Origin: Clostridium sp. SM-530-WT-3G
GTDB taxonomy: Bacteria; Bacillota; Clostridia; Clostridiales; Clostridiaceae
Direction of reading: 5' to 3'
NCBI RefSeq assembly: GCF_012843905.1
Contig: NZ_JABAGC010000031.1
Span: forward strand, 1-39,592
DNA: 39,592 nucleotides
Below the pieces are notes generated by a model. That model searched no databases and had not been told where the DNA came from. It worked only from the letters and a program-made list of their open reading frames with translations. The position numbers and the translations under genes are program-made. Shown piece after piece: positions 37,450 to 39,592 of this stretch. The stretch's first letter is position 1, and the number at the start of each line of letters is the position of its first letter.

Positions 37450-38694
37450 TTATTTTTCAGATGCCGACTTTGCTGCTAGATATCCAGAGCTCCAAGCCCA
37501 CTGAAGGTTAAAGCCGCCACAGTCACCATGTACATCAATCATTTCACCACATAAATAAAGTCCATCAACTAGTTTAGATTCTAAAGTAGAACTATTTATA
37601 TCTTTAGTGTTTATACCGCCAACGGTAACCTGAGCATTGTTAAATCCATTTGTATCAATGCAATTAAAATCCCATTTTTTAAATTTTGAGATTAATTTAT
37701 TTATGTATTTCCAGTCAATATTTGAACAAGGTTGGTGTATATCTTTTATACCTACATCTTTTAATATAGTAGGAATAAGTTTTTTATTAATAACACCAAT
37801 TAATGAAGAAGATATTTCTCTATATCCAAACATTGAAAAATGAGTGGCAAGGAAATTTTCAACATCTTCTTTACTTTCATATGGAAGTATATCAACACTT
37901 ATAGTTACTTTTGATTTATTATGAAGTGCTTTTGAAGCATAATAAGAAAGTTGTAATATTGGAGGGCCTGATATTCCGTAATCAGTAAATAAAACTTCTC
38001 CAAGTTCTGTACGAATTAATTTATCATCTATATAAATAGAAACAGATCCATCAAATTTTATTCCAGACATAGCTTTTAAGTAAGGATAATCAAGTTTTAA
38101 TTGAACGATACCAGGAATAGGTTCAATTATACTGTGGCCAAAATGTTTTGCTAATTTATAGCCTGAACCATCAGAGCCTGTTTTTACAGCTGATTTTCCA
38201 CCACAGCATAAAATTAGCTGATGACATGAAAATCCATCATATTCTTCATTAGATGTACTCAGTAAAAAGTTTTTTTTCTTGCTTATAGAAGTTATCTTGC
38301 TGTTTGTATAAACAGGTATCTGCTTATCCTCTATAGCCATTCTGAATATATCTACAACAGAAGAGGCTTGAAGGGATTTTGGATACATTTTTCCGTTTTC
38401 TAATTCTACAAGAGGAAGTCCTAAAGATAGAAAAAAGTTTTTTGTATCTTCTATAGAAAAACTATTTAATGCATCATTAAAAAAATTACTATTTTCACTA
38501 TGGTATGTAGTATAGGGAGAAGAAATAGTGCTATTTGTAATATTACATCTCCCGTTACCAGTAGTGAGAATTTTTTTTCCAACTCTATCTGTACCTTCTA
38601 CTATTGCTACATCCATTCCAAAATCTTTAGCTACAACTGCTGCCATCAAGCCAGATGCGCCTCCGCCAACAATTATTAGATCGTGATAAATCAT
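37450..38694 (-). CDS. HI0933-type FAD-dependent oxidoreductase
   Basis: The 414-aa flavoprotein has the dinucleotide motif IIVGGGASGLMAAVVAKDFG, VGKKILTTGNGRCNITN and the C-terminal GLYLCGEMIDVHGDCGGFNLQWAWSSG. These are the marks of the HI0933/YhiN family, often labelled aminoacetone oxidase or BaiN-like. The true substrate is unknown. The ATG at 38694 follows AAGGAG by 11 bases; an earlier GTG overlaps the binding site. Confidence 0.88.
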   Translation of the reverse strand: MIYHDLIIVGGGASGLMAAVVAKDFGMDVAIVEGTDRVGKKILTTGNGRCNITNSTISSPYTTYHSENSNFFNDALNSFSIEDTKNFFLSLGLPLVELENGKMYPKSLQASSVVDIFRMAIEDKQIPVYTNSKITSISKKKNFLLSTSNEEYDGFSCHQLILCCGGKSAVKTGSDGSGYKLAKHFGHSIIEPIPGIVQLKLDYPYLKAMSGIKFDGSVSIYIDDKLIRTELGEVLFTDYGISGPPILQLSYYASKALHNKSKVTISVDILPYESKEDVENFLATHFSMFGYREISSSLIGVINKKLIPTILKDVGIKDIHQPCSNIDWKYINKLISKFKKWDFNCIDTNGFNNAQVTVGGINTKDINSSTLESKLVDGLYLCGEMIDVHGDCGGFNLQWAWSSGYLAAKSASEK

Positions 38695-38788
38695 GTTATT
38701 AATCACTCCTTGTTTTTATATTAAATAAATTTTATCACAGTAATATTAAGGATAAAAGAAAGGAATACTAAATATAGAGGTGATTTGT

Positions 38789-39379
38789 ATGAAAGTTAAG
38801 ATAATAAATAATTCTTTAGAAGACTATGGCAATGAATTTAAAGTAAGAAGAATGAATTATGATCAGATAATCGTAAATTATCCAACAGGTACAGGATTAA
38901 AAAAATTCACATATGAAGATGTTGAATGTATAAGTGAAAATGAAATTGATGATTTTTTGATAAATAATAGAATGTATTTAAAAATAAAATTAAAGAGAGG
39001 AATCTCTGTAACTTTTTATAATTCATTAAATGAAGCATTAAAATTAGAAATAGGAGAAGAAGTAAAAAATCTTAATATATTAAAAGATAAATATAATATT
39101 AATAAAAGAGGTATATGGGAAAAGCAAATATTATTATTAGCCAATGATAAATTTCCATTAGAAATATATGCTTCAGGACAAAATTTCAAACGTGATAGTT
39201 ATAATATGAATATAAGTGAAGTAGAAAAGGCTATTTTTTTAGATGAATGTAATGAGGAAATAAATAGAATAAATGGAGAAATAGAAGAAAGAAATCATAT
39301 AATTCAGGGATTTTTTGATGCAATTGAAAAAATAAGTTCGCTTGATAAACCTAGTAATAATCAGGGTTTAGAGATTTAG
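38789..39379 (+). CDS. Conserved-type hypothetical protein, function unknown
   Basis: The 196-aa, charged, soluble protein has no family I recognise. The first half (about 1-65, MKVKIINNSLEDYGNEFKVRR, then FTYEDVECISENEIDDFLINN) looks like a small beta-rich domain. The middle has KLKRGISVTFYNSLNEALKLEIG, and the end (about 145-180, ISEVEKAIFLDECNEEINRI) is predicted to be a long helix. No signal peptide or membrane segment is seen. AGAGGTG precedes the ATG at 38789. It is divergent from the flavoprotein gene. Confidence 0.7.
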   Translation: MKVKIINNSLEDYGNEFKVRRMNYDQIIVNYPTGTGLKKFTYEDVECISENEIDDFLINNRMYLKIKLKRGISVTFYNSLNEALKLEIGEEVKNLNILKDKYNINKRGIWEKQILLLANDKFPLEIYASGQNFKRDSYNMNISEVEKAIFLDECNEEINRINGEIEERNHIIQGFFDAIEKISSLDKPSNNQGLEI

Positions 39380-39424
39380 AATAAACAAAAAATAAAAAAA
39401 AATAAAAAAAAATGAAAAAATGTG

Positions 39425-39453
39425 TTGACACTTAAAGAGAATTTCTGTATTAT
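39425..39453 (+). promoter_or_regulatory. tRNA-Glu promoter
   Basis: TTGACA (39425-39430) and TATTAT (39448-39453) are spaced 17 bp. The start would lie near 39460, giving a precursor leader of about 58 nt before the tRNA. Confidence 0.85.
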
Positions 39454-39517
39454 AGTCTATGTGGTCAGCGCGACACAGTCAAGAAGCAAGACGGTAAAGC
39501 GGATGACAATAAAGCAT

Positions 39518-39592
39518 GGCTCCTTGGTCAAGCGGTTAAGACACCACCCTTTCACGGTGGTAACAGGGGTTCGATTCCCCTAGGAGTCACCA
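39518..39592 (+). tRNA. tRNA-Glu (anticodon TTC)
   Basis: A 75-nt cloverleaf. Acceptor GGCTCCT pairs with AGGAGTC (one G-U), the anticodon stem CCACC/GGTGG holds loop CTTTCAC with anticodon TTC (39551-39553), and the T arm contains GGTTCGATTCC. The CCA end is encoded and coincides with the window end. More tRNA genes may follow outside the window. Confidence 0.97.

Overview
The window is about 39.6 kb of very AT-rich Firmicute chromosome. It is almost certainly from Clostridium sensu stricto, near C. butyricum or C. beijerinckii. That placement is inferred from gene content and order, AGGAGG-type ribosome binding sites, clostridial families (DUF4446, MazG-like, LonC, DUF3343) and the 16S 5' end; the species cannot be fixed from this alone. 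It spans the chromosomal replication origin and both arms next to it. No insertion sequence, prophage, CRISPR array or horizontally acquired island is visible.

Left arm (minus strand, leading strand away from the origin): dnaA, dnaN, yaaA (S4 domain), recF, remB (DUF370), gyrB, gyrA, then the 5' end of an rRNA operon with a strong promoter. This is the classic Firmicute initiation, sliding clamp, repair and gyrase cluster. Origin elements lie on both sides of dnaA: a DnaA-box-rich region at 9490-9990, and a second region between dnaA and dnaN with DnaA boxes, a GC patch and a DnaA-trio tract, which is probably the unwinding site.

Right arm (plus strand): rpmH, rnpA, yidD, yidC and jag (ribosome, RNase P, membrane insertion), then mnmE, mnmG and rsmG (tRNA and rRNA modification), then parA, parB and a DUF4446 gene with two parS sites (18256-18271 and 18887-18902). 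A minus-strand group follows: YyaC-type spore protein, class V aminotransferase, LysE-type exporter. The plus strand resumes with DUF3343, DUF951, rpsF-ssb-rpsR, a MazG-like gene, gdpP, rplI, lonC and dnaB. After that come single metabolic genes: a small alpha-crystallin-like gene (minus), proC, malic enzyme (minus), purA, a DUF1858 gene, a T-box-controlled BASS transporter, an acyl-ACP thioesterase, a HI0933-type flavoprotein (minus), an orphan 196-aa gene, and tRNA-Glu(TTC) ending at the last base.

The most interesting non-coding signals are: (1) five DnaA boxes in one orientation at 25-26 bp intervals (31535-31646), in a gap closed by converging terminators, so a candidate DnaA titration or regulatory site; (2) a 44-bp perfect palindrome with a parS site at its centre that also looks like a rho-independent terminator; (3) hairpins between remote Shine-Dalgarno sequences and start codons (yaaA, thioesterase) and a hairpin masking the Shine-Dalgarno of yyaC; (4) a complete unwinding-site layout between dnaA and dnaN. 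Several start codons were moved to internal ATGs because of ribosome binding site position; each case is noted.
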